A stretch of 64,000 bases of DNA from Anastatus disparis (taxonomy: Eukaryota; Arthropoda; Insecta; Hymenoptera; Eupelmidae): NCBI GenBank assembly GCA_017163975.1, contig JAFFSR010000307.1, forward strand, positions 2,615,001 to 2,679,000, in the 5' to 3' direction. The notes below the pieces were generated by a model that was not told the DNA's origin, did not search any database, and was given only the letters and a program-made list of their open reading frames with translations. Made by a program: the position numbers and the translations under genes. Positions 10,983 through 22,839 of this stretch are shown one piece after another (positions within the stretch are counted from its first letter, which is position 1; each line of letters begins with the position of its first letter).

Positions 10983-11169
10983 TTATAATTCAAAGTATTT
11001 ACTTTTAGCTTTATATAATTCCAAAACAACTCTTGCAAGAATATAAAAATAATGTTCACTATGAGCTTCGGCGCTCATTATAAGCCATCTATCTGATGTT
11101 TCTTGACAAGCAAGTCTTAAGAATGGTTGTTTAAAGAATTTTCCAATATCTACATCAACACTTTCAATA
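10983..11169 (-). pseudogene. Unidentified short coding relic
   Basis: An open stretch of about 60 codons without a proper start ATG, with a distinctly protein-like composition (for example FLRLACQETSDRWLIMSAEA followed by HSEHYFYILARVVLELYKA), ending in a stop at 10983-10985. GC content here is higher than in the flanks. I do not recognise the family. It may be the 3' end of a transposon or viral gene whose upstream part is lost. It could also be chance. Confidence 0.3.
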
Positions 11170-11499
11170 GCTTGTTTAAATTTTTTTTACAATGGAAAAT
11201 AATTAAAATAGTCTTTCTCGTCACTTTCTTTAATTTTGTGTTTTTAAGAGTTAATTTATGATAACAACAAGATACTACACTGAAAAAAAAATTTGATAAA
11301 ATGAAAGAAAATTTCTTTGTTTCAAAGAAATGGTGTGTTTCAATAGTGCCAAACACACGATTTCTTTAAAGCAAAGAAGTGAATTTTTTAAAATTAAAAA
11401 CATATTTCTTAGATGTAAAAAACGAAATATTTAATTTAAAAAATCTAAATTTTTAATTACAAAAAACATTTTTTTAAATCTAAAATAATTTGTTTATAA

Positions 11500-12060
11500 T
11501 TCTGTCGGATACAAACAAATTGATGTTGTTTTTAATAAATATGTGTTTGTTTGTAAGAAATATTTATTCCTTTAAAAAAAACATTTATTTAAGAACAAAA
11601 ATATTTTTTCGAATCTAAGACTCATTTCTTTAAAAATCTGTCGGAAAGAAAGAAATAGTTGTTTCTTTTTAATAAAAACTTGTTTGTTTGTAACAAATAT
11701 TTGTTTACTTACAAGAAACATTTACTTAAAAGAAGCATATATTTTTTTTAAATAAGACTCCTTTTCTCAAAAATCTGTCGGAAAGAAACAAATAGATGTT
11801 TCTTTTTAATAAATACTTGTTTGCTTGTAAGAAATATTTTTTTACTTTAAAAAATTATTTACTTAAAAGAAATATATATTTTTAAAAAAAAAAGACTCAT
11901 TTCTTAAAAAATCTGTAGGAAAGAAACAACTAGATAATTATTTTTAATAAATATGTGTTTATTTGTAAGAAATATTTTTTTCTTTGAATAACTCATTTAC
12001 TCAAAAGAAATAAATATTTCTTTGTAATTCCCAAATTTTTTTTTCAATTGTTTATAAGAA
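11500..12060. repeat. ~137-bp tandem repeat array
   Basis: Four diverged units, each starting TCTGTCGGA or TCTGTAGGA at 11501, 11637, 11774 and 11913 (spacing 136-139 bp), followed by GAAAC-AAATAG and an AAGAAATATTT segment. Confidence 0.75.
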
Positions 12061-12227
12061 ACACACAAATGTTTGTTTTTAATAAATATATTTTTGTTTC
12101 AAAAAAATATTTCTTTGAAACTATAATAAATTTTTCAAAAATTTGTTTGTTTTAAATAATTGATGATTGTGGATTTGTCATTTTTTTTAACCTGTATTAT
12201 TTATAATACTGATTATTTTCAGAGTAT

Positions 12228-12238
12228 GAATATATATA

Positions 12239-12272
<34 letters not shown>

Positions 12273-12560
12273 GAAGAAACTTTATAATTTCATATATATT
12301 CGCTTATTCTTATACAGCATATATTTTTTATTTTAAATACAAATAATATATATAATTAAAGTTATCGCTCGCTAATCTTAACTTATCAATGTTTCCCTAT
12401 CGACGTTTCAAGTATCGCAATCGCTCGCAGTGCGTTACGTTAATAGGTTTGACTTTACAATTTTCTTATATATGAACTGAGGAGGCTTCTCTGCACTTGC
12501 GAGTTTAGAAAAAAAGGGTTTCCACCAAGCGGACGAAATTTAAAGCTTTATGCAGAAATA
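12228..12560. repeat. TA microsatellite and dispersed repeat fragment
   Basis: A TA run (12240-12270) is followed by sequence containing TTATATATGAAC...CTTGCGAG...CAAGCGGA. A similar arrangement occurs at about 33605-33680 (TTATATATGAAACG...CTTGCGAG...CAAGCGGATAAATT), also downstream of a microsatellite, so this is a dispersed repeat of unknown type. Confidence 0.45.
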
Positions 12561-13280
12561 ATTTTTTTGAATCGAACAAATAATTTCTTCAACAGACGGG
12601 TACGATTGTATAAAACGAAGAATCATTTATTTGAAACCAAGATTTATTTAATTAATTCAAAATATTAGTATCTTTACTATTTTACTAGTATTTAAGTAAT
12701 TGAATGCTTAATTATATTACCATATTCTTTAAAATTAAAAAAAAAAACATTTTTTTGTATCTCTTAATGTTTTGTTTTGAAACAATACTGTTTTAAAATT
12801 CTTCTTACAAATTTCTTTGTATCAAACAAATAATTTCTTGTACAGGCAAGTATGACTGTATAAAACAAATAATTATTTATTCAAAACAAAGATTCATTTG
12901 ATCTATTCAGAGAATTCGTATGTTTAGTCTTCTACTACTGAATCAGAGGATCGAAAGCTTAATTATATAACAAAATTCTTTGAAACTACAAAACCATTTT
13001 TTTAAATATGTCAATCAATATTTGGTTTCAAAAAAATACTGTTTTCAAATTTTCCTTAATGATTTCTTTAAAAATCAAACAAATAATTTCTTCAACGGTC
13101 AAGCGTAGTTGTATGAAACAATTATTAACTTAAAACAAAGATTTATTTTATGAATTCAACAAATTCGTATGTCTACTCTCTAATTTCTAAATCAAAGAAT
13201 CGAATGCTTGATTATATTATCACATTCATTGAAACAAAAAAAACATTTTTTTTAATCTGTCAAACAATATTTCGCTTTAA

Positions 13281-13682
13281 GAGGATATCGTAGTTCTGCT
13301 CCTCCTAATAATATTTTTATTCAAAGTTCATGAGTAAACAGTGTGTCAAATCAAATTCTTTCACTTCAGTAAGAAAATTCGTAAGATTAATCCTTAGCGC
13401 GGACAAGTAAAGAAATTTACCAAAATAATATACATAAAAAGTTATAAACAAACTTTCAATATATACTATTTTGAGTTTAGGCTCCTCCAGCTTAATATCA
13501 AATTTTCATTCAAAGTTCATAAAAAAATATGAAGCTAAATTGAATTTTTAATTTAACAAAAATTATTGTATTAATATAGTTTTACCGCGGACAAGTCATT
13601 ATATTTGTCCAAATAGTTAATTTAAAAAGATATCAGTAGGATAAAAAAAGCAAAAATCGATTCCAACAACTACGACATCCCG
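13281..13682. mobile_element. TTAA MITE of the 403-bp subfamily, diverged copy
   Basis: 402 bp flanked by TTAA (13277-13280, 13683-13686). The ends resemble those of the copies at 23706, 25650 and 39520 (GAGGATATCGTAGTTCTGC on the left, CAACTACGACATCCCG on the right), and the paired GCGGACAAGT motifs in the interior are shared. It lies inside the 250-bp satellite. Confidence 0.75.
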
Positions 13683-15043
13683 TTAAAAAAATACTGTTTT
13701 CAAATTCTTCTTAATGATTTCTTTGAATCAAACAAATAATTTCTTTAACGGTAAAATATCGTTTTCTAAAACAAATAATTATTTGTTTGAAACAAAGGTT
13801 CATTTGATTGATTCAAAGAATTCGTATGTTCACTCTCTTACTACTGAATTAAAAAGTCGAATGCTTGATTATGTAACTAAATTTTTTAAAACAAAAAAAT
13901 CATTGTTTTGATACTGTCAATCAATATTTTGTTTTAAAAAAATACTGTTTTTAAATTCTCTTTAATAATTTCTCTAAATGAAACAAATAATTTTTTTTAA
14001 CGGTCAAGTATAGTTGTATAAAACCATTAATTATTTATTTAAAACAAAGATTCATTTGATTAATTTAAAGAATCCGTACGTTTACTTTCTTTCTACTAAA
14101 TCCAAGAATCGAATGCTTGATTATATAATTAAATTCTTTAAAACAAAAAAACCATTATATTTAATTTGTCAAACAATATTTTGTTTAAAACAAATACTTT
14201 TTTTAAATTCCTCTTAATAATTTCTTTGAATCAAACAAATAATTTTTTTAACGGTCAAATAAAGTTGTATAAGACAAATAATTATTTGTTTGAAACAAAG
14301 GTTCATTTGATTGACTCAAAGAATTCGTATGTTTACTCTCTTACTACTGAATTAAAAAGTAGAATGCTTGATTATATAACTAAATTCTTTAAAACAAAAA
14401 AACCATTATTTTTAATTTGTCAAACAATATTTCGTTTAAAACAAATACTTTTTCAAATTCCTCTTGATAATTTCTTTTTTTTTTAGATAGATAGATATTA
14501 ATTTATTTTGTAAAAGAGTACAAAAAGGCATGTAATACATCAAGCAATAAATAATAATTCTGTATAAAGTATTGCACATAATATGATAAGATATCACAGT
14601 CAAATATTAAAATTAATATATAATACTGTATCAGTAAGTCACTATGTAAAAGCGATATCACAGACTACTCTAAATACACGCAGAAAGCATGAAAACATAA
14701 ATTACAATAAAAACAGTCTTAAATATCTATCAGTCATAAAATTAAAATCAAATAACACAATTTAAAAGATAAAGCATAAAGCATAGTCATGACATCAAAT
14801 AAAAATAAAATTGGACAAAACAATGCAACAATAAATAATAAAAAATAATATAATAATAAAATTCAAAGAATAAAAACTTGATACCGAAGATGTCATAACT
14901 ATTAATAAAAAGAAACAGAATCACTCATTCTTTCTGCATTCATTCAACCATCATTTGCGCTAATAAATACATTCACACCTTAAATCTATATTTAAGACAA
15001 AACAAAATAAATTAACATAAAATTAAAATACTTAAAATTAAGA

Positions 15044-17253
15044 TCACTCGAGGTCGAGTAAGTACCTTCTCAAAGCCGATTTGAACCTGCCGAGCGATGG
15101 AAGATTTTTTATATCGGCAGGCAGGGAGTTCCAAAAATGCGCACCTTGAACTTGAAAGGAATTTCTTCCAGTCTCAGTACGCATGAAGGGCACTGCGAAG
15201 TCCTTAATCTCTCCTCTAGTGGCTACCCTAAGTACATATCTAGTAAAGAGACTCACTAGATACTCTGGAGTATTCATGCGCACTATTTTGTACATAAGTA
15301 CTGCCATAAAATACTGTCTCCTTGAATCAGTATGCAGCCAACCAAGAGCAGCTCTATGAGGAGAGATATGATCGCCCATTCTCACACCCATTACATATCT
15401 CACACATGAATTTTGTAGTCTTTGTAAACGTCTTCTCAACCCCTGCGAAGCATCGAGCAAAACTACTGAGCAGTAGTCGAGGTGCGGAAACAACAAGGCG
15501 GCTGCGAGTTGTTTACGCAGGGCCTCAGTGGTGTACCGACGGAAAAACCGCAAACTATACATTATCCTATTAAATTTTTTAGTCACCATATTAATGTGCG
15601 GCTCCCATGACAACCTAGCGTCAAGCACAACACCAAGGCTCACAACGGTATCAGAGAAAGATATGTCGACACCACCCTCAAGCTCAATCGTTCTCGACTC
15701 ACCAGTATAGAAGTCATTAATAAATCGACTACTGCTAAAAACGATTGCTTTAGTTTTGCTTGCATTTAATGTGAGAGAAGCATCGACAGCCCACCCTGAC
15801 ACCGCCCTGGCCGCCCTCCGCAAAATACGAATACCTTCATTCACATGTTCATAAGGGACCTGAGTATAGATTTGGAGGTCATCAGCATATAATATGTGCT
15901 CGACGAAACAGGGGTCGAGTGCGTCACGTATGTTATTAATGTAAAGGCAAAACAACAGAGGCCCCAACACTGAACCCAGTGGAACTCGAGGGGCTACGCA
16001 CTTCATGTCCTCTCAAAAAATCCTCAGAATTGAATGTGTGTACTCTCATGTCCTCTCATGTCCTCCGATGTCCTCTGAATTTTTTTTCAATGTACTCGCG
16101 ATTATTTTGAAAAGTAAAAAAATTGCAGAAAACAGCAAGAGTACAGAAGAGAATGAAGAGGACAATGTGAGTACATAAGAGAATGAAGAGGACAATGTGA
16201 GTACATAAGAGAACTATGGAGGATAGTGAGAGTACAAAAGAGGACTCCTCAGTTCTCTTGAATTCTCTTTTATGTCCTTTTATATCCTCTTCAGTTTTCT
16301 ATCTGTCCTCTCAAGTTCTCCGGAGTCCTCTCAAGTCCTCCCGAGTCCTCTCAACTTCGCCCATGTTCTCTAAAAAATTAAAGAGTTTATTTGTGATCTT
16401 GTCCTCTTTAAAGTCCTCTTTAGTCTCTCAATGTACTCTTTTTTGTCCTCCCGAGAGGACAAGAAGTGCGTAGCCCCTCGGTGGAACTCCTAGATTGGTT
16501 GTTAGCCAATCTGAATCCTCTTTTAAGTGTGTAGAAACCATTTGTTTCCTACCTGATAAATAGGAGCTAATCCATTCAAGTGCAGCCCTGGAAAGCCCCA
16601 TCGATCTAAGCCTCGCAAGCAATTTGGAGGGGCAGATCGTGTCGAAAGCCTTACTAAAGTCAAATAGAAGTAGTAACGTGGCAAGTTTCTTGTCAAGACC
16701 TGATCTTATGTCGTCTGTAAGTTTAAGTATGGCAGTCTGCGTAGAATGGTGCTTTCTGAAGCCAGCCTGCAAAGAGTCAAGTATTTTGTGTGTCGTAATG
16801 TACTCTTGCAGTTGGTCATGGGTAATCTTCTCCAGAACCTTTGAAAGAAAACATAATATTGCTATTGGCCTAAGATCTTTAGGCATCTTAGGTGCAGGAC
16901 ACTTCTTTAAAGGCACAATGCGTGCACGCTTCCAAAGGCAAGGGAAGATACCCCGCGCAAAAGAGGAATTGAAAAGAGTCACAAGATGCTCTCCAATAAA
17001 CGGCAGTGCTTTAAGTATCACACTCTGCGGAATGCCATCCTCGCCACAAGCCTGTGATGAAAAATGCGAAATCGCAAGGATTACATCATTAATATTAATT
17101 GGCTTGAAGGCAAAGCCAGTTTCACTACACTCCGAAAGAATCTTCTTACGTTCCGCAGTATCATCGTGTGGCGAGACTGACACTCCCGCAAAATGTGCAT
17201 TAAGCTCATCAGGAGTGAATCCATTCAAGTCCCCTTGAGGTCCGGAGAGGAGT
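15044..17253 (-). pseudogene. Non-LTR reverse transcriptase, split by an insertion
   Basis: N-terminal part (17253 down to 16481) has the RT fingers and palm: LRPIAILCFLSKVLEKI, AGFRKHHSTQTAIL, LLLLFDFSKAFDTI. The C-terminal part (15986 down to 15044) carries GSVLGPLLFCLYINN, the catalytic YADD, thumb, and the FPHLDYCSVV segment typical of insect Jockey/CR1-like elements, ending DLLDLE-like at 15047. The 494-bp insertion plus one 8-bp duplication (502 bp) separates them. Subtracting 502 puts both halves in the same frame, so the gene was open before the insertion. Homologous proteins carry an upstream endonuclease, absent here. Confidence 0.92.
15987..16480. mobile_element. Non-autonomous element with 8-bp target duplication
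   Basis: 494 bp with terminal inverted repeats CGAGGGGCTACGCACTTC / GAAGTGCGTAGCCCCTCG, flanked by direct GTGGAACT at 15979-15986 and 16481-16488. The interior is made of degenerate GTCCTCT / GAGGAC sub-repeats, inverted around the middle. An 8-bp duplication fits hAT or related superfamilies, although the TIR does not start with the usual CA. The frame test on the interrupted RT supports the exact boundaries. Confidence 0.88.
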
Positions 17254-19122
17254 CAAACAAATAATTTTTTTAACGGTCAAATAAAGTTGTAAAAACAAAT
17301 AATTATTTGTTTGAAACAAAAGTTCATTCGATTGATTAAAAGAATTCGTATGTTTACTCTCTTACTACTGAATTAAAAAATCGAATGCTTGATTATATAA
17401 CCAAATTTTTTAAAACAAAAAAAATCATTGTTTTGATACTGTCAATCAATATTTTGTTTTGAAGAATACTTTTTTTAAATTCCTCTTGATAATTTCTTTG
17501 AATCAAACAAATAATTTTATTAACGGTCACATAAAGTTGTAAAAACAAATAATTATTTGTTTGGAACAAAAGTTCATTTGATTGATTCAAAGAATTTGTA
17601 TGTTTACTCTCTTACTACTGACTTAAGAAGTCGAATGCTTGATTACATAACCAAATTTTAAACAAAAAAATCATTGTTTTGATACTGTGAATCAATATTT
17701 TGTTTTGAAAAATACTGTTTTTAAATTCTCTTTAATAATTTCTTTGAATCAAACAAATAATTTTAATAACGGTCAAGTATAGTTGTATAAAACAATTAAT
17801 TATTTATTTAAAACAAAGATTTATTTGATTAGTTTAAAGAATCCGTATGTTTACTTTCTTTCTACTGAATCAAAGAATCGAATGCGTGATTATATAACCG
17901 AATTCTATAAAACAAAAAAATCAATTTTTTAGATACTGTCAATTAAATTTGCGTTTTCAAAATATACTGTTTTGAAATTATCAATAATGATTCCTTTGAA
18001 TTAAACAAACCGTTTCTTTTACAGTCAAGTATGATTGATTAAAACAAATAATTATTTTTTTAAAAGAAAGCTTCATTTTATAAATTCAAAGAATCTGTAT
18101 GTTTAATTTCCTACTCATAAATAAAAATATTGAATGCTTGATTATATTACCAATTTCTTTAAAACAAAAAAACCATTTTTTTAAATCTGTAAATCAATGT
18201 TTTGTTTTGAAGAAATACTGTTTTCCAATTCTCCTTAATAATTTCTTTGACTCAAACAAATAATTTCTTTCACGGGCAATTATAGTTTTATAAAACAAAT
18301 AATTATTTATTTGAAACAAAGATTCTTTCGATCGAATCAAAGAATTCGTATGATTACTTTCTTACTTCTAAATAAAAAAATCGAATGCTTGATTATATTA
18401 CCAAATTCTTTAAAACAAAAAAACCATTTTTTTATATCTGTAAATCAATGTTTTGTTTTGAAAAAATACTGTTTTCATATTCTCCTTAATTATTTCTTGG
18501 AATCAATCAAATGATTTCTTTTACAGTCAAATATAATTGCATAAAACAAATAATTATTTATTTGAAACAAAGATTCATTTGATCAATTCAATGAATTCGC
18601 ATGTTTACTCTCTTACTCCTAAATCAAAGCATCGAATGCTTGATTATAATACCAAATTCTTTAAAACAAACACACCATTTTTTTAAATCTGTTCATCGAT
18701 GTTTTGTTTTTAAAAAATAGTTTTTTCAAATTTTCCAATAATTTCTTTGGACCAAACAAATAATTTCTTTTACAGTAAAGTATGATTGTATAGAACAAAT
18801 AATTATTAATTTGAAATAAAGATTCATTTTATTAATTTAAAAAATTCGTATGTCTACTCTCTTAGTCTTAAATCAAAGAATTGAATGCTTGATGATATTA
18901 CCGAATTCTTTAAAACAAAAAAATCATTTGATTAACTTTGTCAATCAATGTTTTGTTTTGAAAAAATACTGTCTCGAAATCCGCCTTTATAATTTCTTTT
19001 AATCAAGCAAATAATTTCCTTAACAGTCAATTATGATTATATAAAACAATGATTTATATGTTTGAAACAAAGATTTATTTGATCAATTTAAAGACTTCAT
19101 ATCTTTACTTTTTTACTACTAA

Positions 19123-19787
19123 CTAGGAGAGTATCAGACCTCCGGATCACGGATTTTGCTTAAACGTTGGGATAAGTTTTCAGATGTCAAAATATGAAAG
19201 AAAACAAAATTTTAGACCCCAACGCTTAATATTTCCCTAGTTACAGGCAATTAAAGAAAATCACTAAAAAAGTTACTAGATTTTCAAACGCATATAGTTC
19301 CTTAGCATTGATAGCTAGGAGTTTGAAACTTTTTTTAAATGAAAGTTGAGCTCAAATCCTTTCGAAATAGTAATTATAGCATATCAAAATATTATTTTTT
19401 CCCAAAGTTATAGCGTAATAAACATTAGACCCAATTTCAGCTTTTGTTATTAATTAATGTTTTAAAAAGAAAAATCAGGTCCAATGTTTATCACGCTATA
19501 ACTTTGGGAAAAAATAATATTTTGACATGCTATAACTACTATTTCGAAAGGATTTGAGCTCAGCTTTCATTTAAAAAAAGTTTCAAGCTCATAGCTATCA
19601 ATGCTAAGGAACTATATGCGTTTGAAAATCTAGTAACTTTTTTTAGTGATTTTCTTTAATTGCCTGTAACTAGGGAAATATTAAGCGTTGGGGTCTAAAA
19701 TTTTGTTTTCTTTCATATTTTGACATCTGAAAACTTATCCCAACGTTTAAGCAAAATCCGTGATCCGGAGGTCTGATACTCTCCTAG
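19123..19787. mobile_element. 665-bp foldback element with TAA duplication
   Basis: Near-perfect palindrome from CTAGGAGAGTATCAGACC to GGTCTGATACTCTCCTAG, with arms of about 300 bp around an AT-rich centre near 19450. TAA lies on each side (19120-19122, 19788-19790), which would fit a PIF/Harbinger-like 3-bp target. CTAG could alternatively be a 4-bp duplication. Inserted in the 250-bp satellite. No ORF. Confidence 0.8.
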
Positions 19788-20334
19788 TAAGCCAAAGAAT
19801 TGAATACTTGATTAAATCACTAAAATCTTTGAAACAAAAAATTATTTCTTTTGAATTAGAGAAATATTGATTTAAAAAAGTATTTGTTTGTTTGGAACAC
19901 ACCTTTTTTCTTTTGAATAACTATTTTTTTAAATTTTTAACATACTAAGTTATAGCTTTGAATAAATCATTCTTTTAATTTAATTAAAGATTTTTTAAAA
20001 TTAAATTTAATATGCTTGATTTAAGTAAATATTTATTTAGATCAAGCAAACGATTGATTAAATAAGTTTTCTAATGAATTAATAAAAAATTTTTTAAATT
20101 CAAAAGATAATTTTTTTAAGTTAAATAAATATTTATTTAAAGATATTTTTGAATTGTTTTAAAATATTTTTATTTAATTTAAAAATTCCATTTTTTTATT
20201 TTGAAAAATGCATTTTTAGAATTAAATAAACTTTCTTTGAAACAATAAATTTATCTTTCAAATAAACTATTTTTTGTTTTCAAATAAATATTCACCGATT
20301 TCAAATATGTCTTGTTTGTTTCAAGCAATCAGTT
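19788..20334. repeat. Degenerate end of the satellite and AT-rich sequence
   Basis: Begins with recognisable satellite (AAAGAATTGAATACTTGATTA) and grades into TTTAAATAAA-type low complexity. No gene. Confidence 0.55.
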
Positions 20335-20707
20335 CCCTACTAAAAAATCTCAGGTGAGAAATCACCTGATTTCTCAGGTGATTAATCATGCCAAAATCTC
20401 ATGTGACGATTTTTTTGGTTTTTACACGTTTCAAAGCATACTTAGTCAATTGCGAACTATTTTTAAAAATTTTTGAAAAATTTGAACTTAGAAAAATTTT
20501 TTTAAAATTTGGTCTTAGAAAAAATTTTGACTCATTTTACAAAAAATTTTCTAAGTTCAATTTTTCAAAAATTTTCAAAAATAGTTCGCAATTGACTAAG
20601 CATGGTTTGAAACGTGTAAAAACCTAAAAAAATTATCACATGAGATTTTGGCATGATTAATCACCTGAGAAATCAGGTGATTTCTCACCTGAGATTTTTT
20701 AGTAGGG
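20335..20707. mobile_element. 373-bp foldback element
   Basis: Runs from CCCTACTAAAAAATCTCAGG to CCTGAGATTTTTTAGTAGGG, with arms paired over almost the full length. The outer part is itself built from a nested CAGGTGA / TCACCTG palindrome. The 79-residue frame at 20388-20627 is only the palindrome being read. The target duplication is unclear (TT at most). Confidence 0.8.
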
Positions 20708-21264
20708 TTGTTTGATTCAAACATTTTCATTTTTACAAAATATATTTCCTTGAATTTAACATTTCTTTTTTTCAGGGTAAAATAAGAAGATGGACCATTT
20801 TTATCTCCAAATAGATTTGAGGTGTATACGCACTTAGATCACCACAAGCGTGAATACTAATTAGATGAACATTTTTTCTATTTCTCCAAATTCTTTTCCT
20901 ATAATTAATTCTATGTTTCTTGGAGCTTTTGTGTTTATGTTATAACATATATATTTCACAAGTCAAAAAAATTTTTTCATTTTGTAATATTTAATAATGA
21001 AGAAATTTTATGCATCTTGAATTTATTTAACATAATTTCTTGTATTTCCAGATATATGATATAGATATTAATTCCTAAATATATTTTTGAATTTTCTCAA
21101 TTCATAGTCTATTTGCAAAATTAAAATGTAACTACAATGAGGATGCAATCAAAAAATACTTGCCAAAAGTTCCACAATCTATAAATAAAACATTCTTTGA
21201 ATTCGTAATAAATTTTTATATTAAATCGATTTCATGCCTATAGAATTTATTTTACTCCATTTCT
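20708..21264. other. AT-rich sequence, no gene seen
   Basis: No frame longer than background and no clear repeat. Confidence 0.5.
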
Positions 21265-21870
21265 TTCATTTCTAGATATATGATATAAATATTAATTCTA
21301 AATATATAATATGTATCAAAATAATTTTTCAACACATATTTAAAATCATTATAATAACAATTTATTAAAACGCATAAATATGTTTTGGTTACGAGTGTAT
21401 TTTGAGGATGTCTACATAATGAACAGTTGATATTTTAATTCAGATTCTAAATTAATACTTAAATTATTGAGAAATAGATCTCTTTTAAGATATTTAAAAA
21501 TCATTTGTTCGAAGATTGCATTATCTATAATCGAAAAACCAAATCCACAATATATATGTTTTAAATTGAAAATTCTATTTTATTTTTTAATATTCAAAGT
21601 TCTATAGCTCTTCTCTCAGTTCTATACCTAAGATGAGACAAAGCTCACTTCAAGATATTATAAAAAGACATAACATAGTGCAACCTGAATGAAATCAACC
21701 TGGCCGAATACCAGAAATTCAAAATTACATGAAAGTACAAAATAAACCAATCAGAAGACAGCAATTCTGAGATTTAAAAATTTTTTTGTATATTTTGGGT
21801 ATCAAATGGAACCTCTTCACGGATTTTCAGCAAATTCTATTTTTTTGTCAGTCGATTTGACATGAAACGT

Positions 21871-21872
<2 letters not shown>
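21265..21872 (-). repeat. Right inverted arm
   Basis: Reverse complement of 3847-4253 joined to 4980-5205, uninterrupted here. It ends CATGAAACGTCC at 21861-21872, followed by a TA repeat. Confidence 0.75.
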
Positions 21873-21909
<37 letters not shown>

Positions 21910-21912
21910 GAC

Positions 21913-21983
<71 letters not shown>

Positions 21984-22394
21984 GTATATATAAAATGTAT
22001 AACTGAAAATTTCTATTTTTATCGTTATATTATTTTTACAAATTTTATTATTATTTATTTATCATATAACAATTAATTCATAGCATTTTTCATTTCTTTC
22101 ATTTTTAAGCTTTGAAAGTGAAAAGGCAATAAATTAAATTAGTTAATATAAAAGCAATTCTTTTTAACCGACTTTAAAAAGGAGGAGGTTCTCAATTCGA
22201 CTGATTTTTTTTTTTTTTTTTTTTATTTACGAATATCTTTGAAAAAAGTTTATTGAAAATGAATTAAAATTCTTGAAAGAATTTTAATTTTCAATAATGG
22301 TTTTGTCTGAGAAAACTAAATTTATTGTTAAAGGACAGGGATTGTATAGTGGAATTGCTTTCATGTTAACTGATATTCATATATTAGAATTTAA
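21873..22394. repeat. TA microsatellite and a dispersed insect motif
   Basis: Long TA runs (21873-21980), then AT-rich sequence. At about 22169-22225 there is AACCGACTTTAAAAAGGAGG followed by TTCTCAATTCGACTG and a T run. I recognise this as a motif commonly dispersed in insect genomes, but I cannot assign it to a family. TTAA at 22391-22394 borders the next element. Confidence 0.5.
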
Positions 22395-22796
22395 GAGTCA
22401 GCTGTATACCGACACAGTTACCTGTTTTACCGAATCTATTTAAAATTTATTTTTTATAAAAACTAATAGCTTCAGGCAGAAATAAAGAGATGGTTTCGAT
22501 TCGTGTAATAGAAAGCAATATTTTCTCTAATAAGAATAATTTAATTCCACCGCTTTATTTTCAAGAAAAGTTGGAATAACTTGAAAATCCCATTATTTGA
22601 CACTGATTTCTAATTTTTTAAGTTATTCCAACTTTTCTTAAAAACGAAGCAATAAAACTAATTCATACTAATCAAAGAAAATATTACATTTTATTAAACA
22701 CATCGAAACCATCTCTTTATTTTTGCCTCTTGTTGCTAATTTTGGGAGAAAAAAGTCAATTTTTTAATTAGAAAAGGACAGAGATACAGCGGACTC
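22395..22796. mobile_element. Palindromic TTAA element, copy 2
   Basis: 402 bp flanked by TTAA (22391-22394, 22797-22800). The right terminus reads AGAGATACAGCGGACTC. The interior palindrome includes GAAAAGTTGGAATAACTT / AAGTTATTCCAACTTTTC. Nearly identical to 837-1172 and 38865-39265. Confidence 0.88.
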
Positions 22797-22839
22797 TTAA
22801 TAATATTTCAAACCGGTACACCTCATTCAACATGCAATT

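Larger units (their letters stand above)
14475..17253 (-). mobile_element. 5'-truncated non-LTR retrotransposon (Jockey/CR1 group)
   Basis: Inserted in the satellite in minus orientation. The 3' end is the T run at 14475-14484 (a poly-A tail on the minus strand), preceded on that strand by a TATC repeat. About 560 bp of 3' UTR separates the tail from the stop codon. The 5' end breaks off into satellite at about 17253 within the reverse transcriptase N-terminal region, so the endonuclease and ORF1 are missing, as is usual after incomplete reverse transcription. Confidence 0.88.
12560..19122. repeat. ~250-bp satellite array, split by insertions
   Basis: Tandem units with landmarks CAAACAAATAATTTCTT, GGTCAAGTAT, AATTATTTATTTGAAACAAAG, CGAATGCTTGATTATAT and CAATATTTTGTTTTGAA recur at a spacing of about 245-252 bp (for example near 13733, 13984, 14235, and 17253, 17507, 17752, 18005, 18256). 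The array is interrupted by a TTAA MITE, by a LINE at 14475-17253, and ends at a foldback at 19123. The small ORFs in it are by-products of the repeat. Confidence 0.88.
3847..21872. mobile_element. Candidate 18-kb element or domain bracketed by inverted arms
   Basis: The arm at 3847-4253 plus 4980-5205 is matched in inverted orientation by 21265-21872. Both outer ends read GGACGTTTCATGTC (or its complement) and abut TA repeats. Arm identity is high over about 0.63 kb. Between them lie Copia, satellite and LINE sequences and no recognisable transposase. This is either one very large foldback element that later accumulated insertions, or two related solo elements in opposite orientation. Confidence 0.4.

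Noticed and set aside
13714..14486. 65-106-residue frames in the satellite
   Set aside because: The same peptide recurs once per 250-bp unit, so it is satellite sequence and not a gene family.
16624..17238. 204-residue plus-strand frame
   Set aside because: Exact shadow of the reverse transcriptase on the minus strand, with no independent features.
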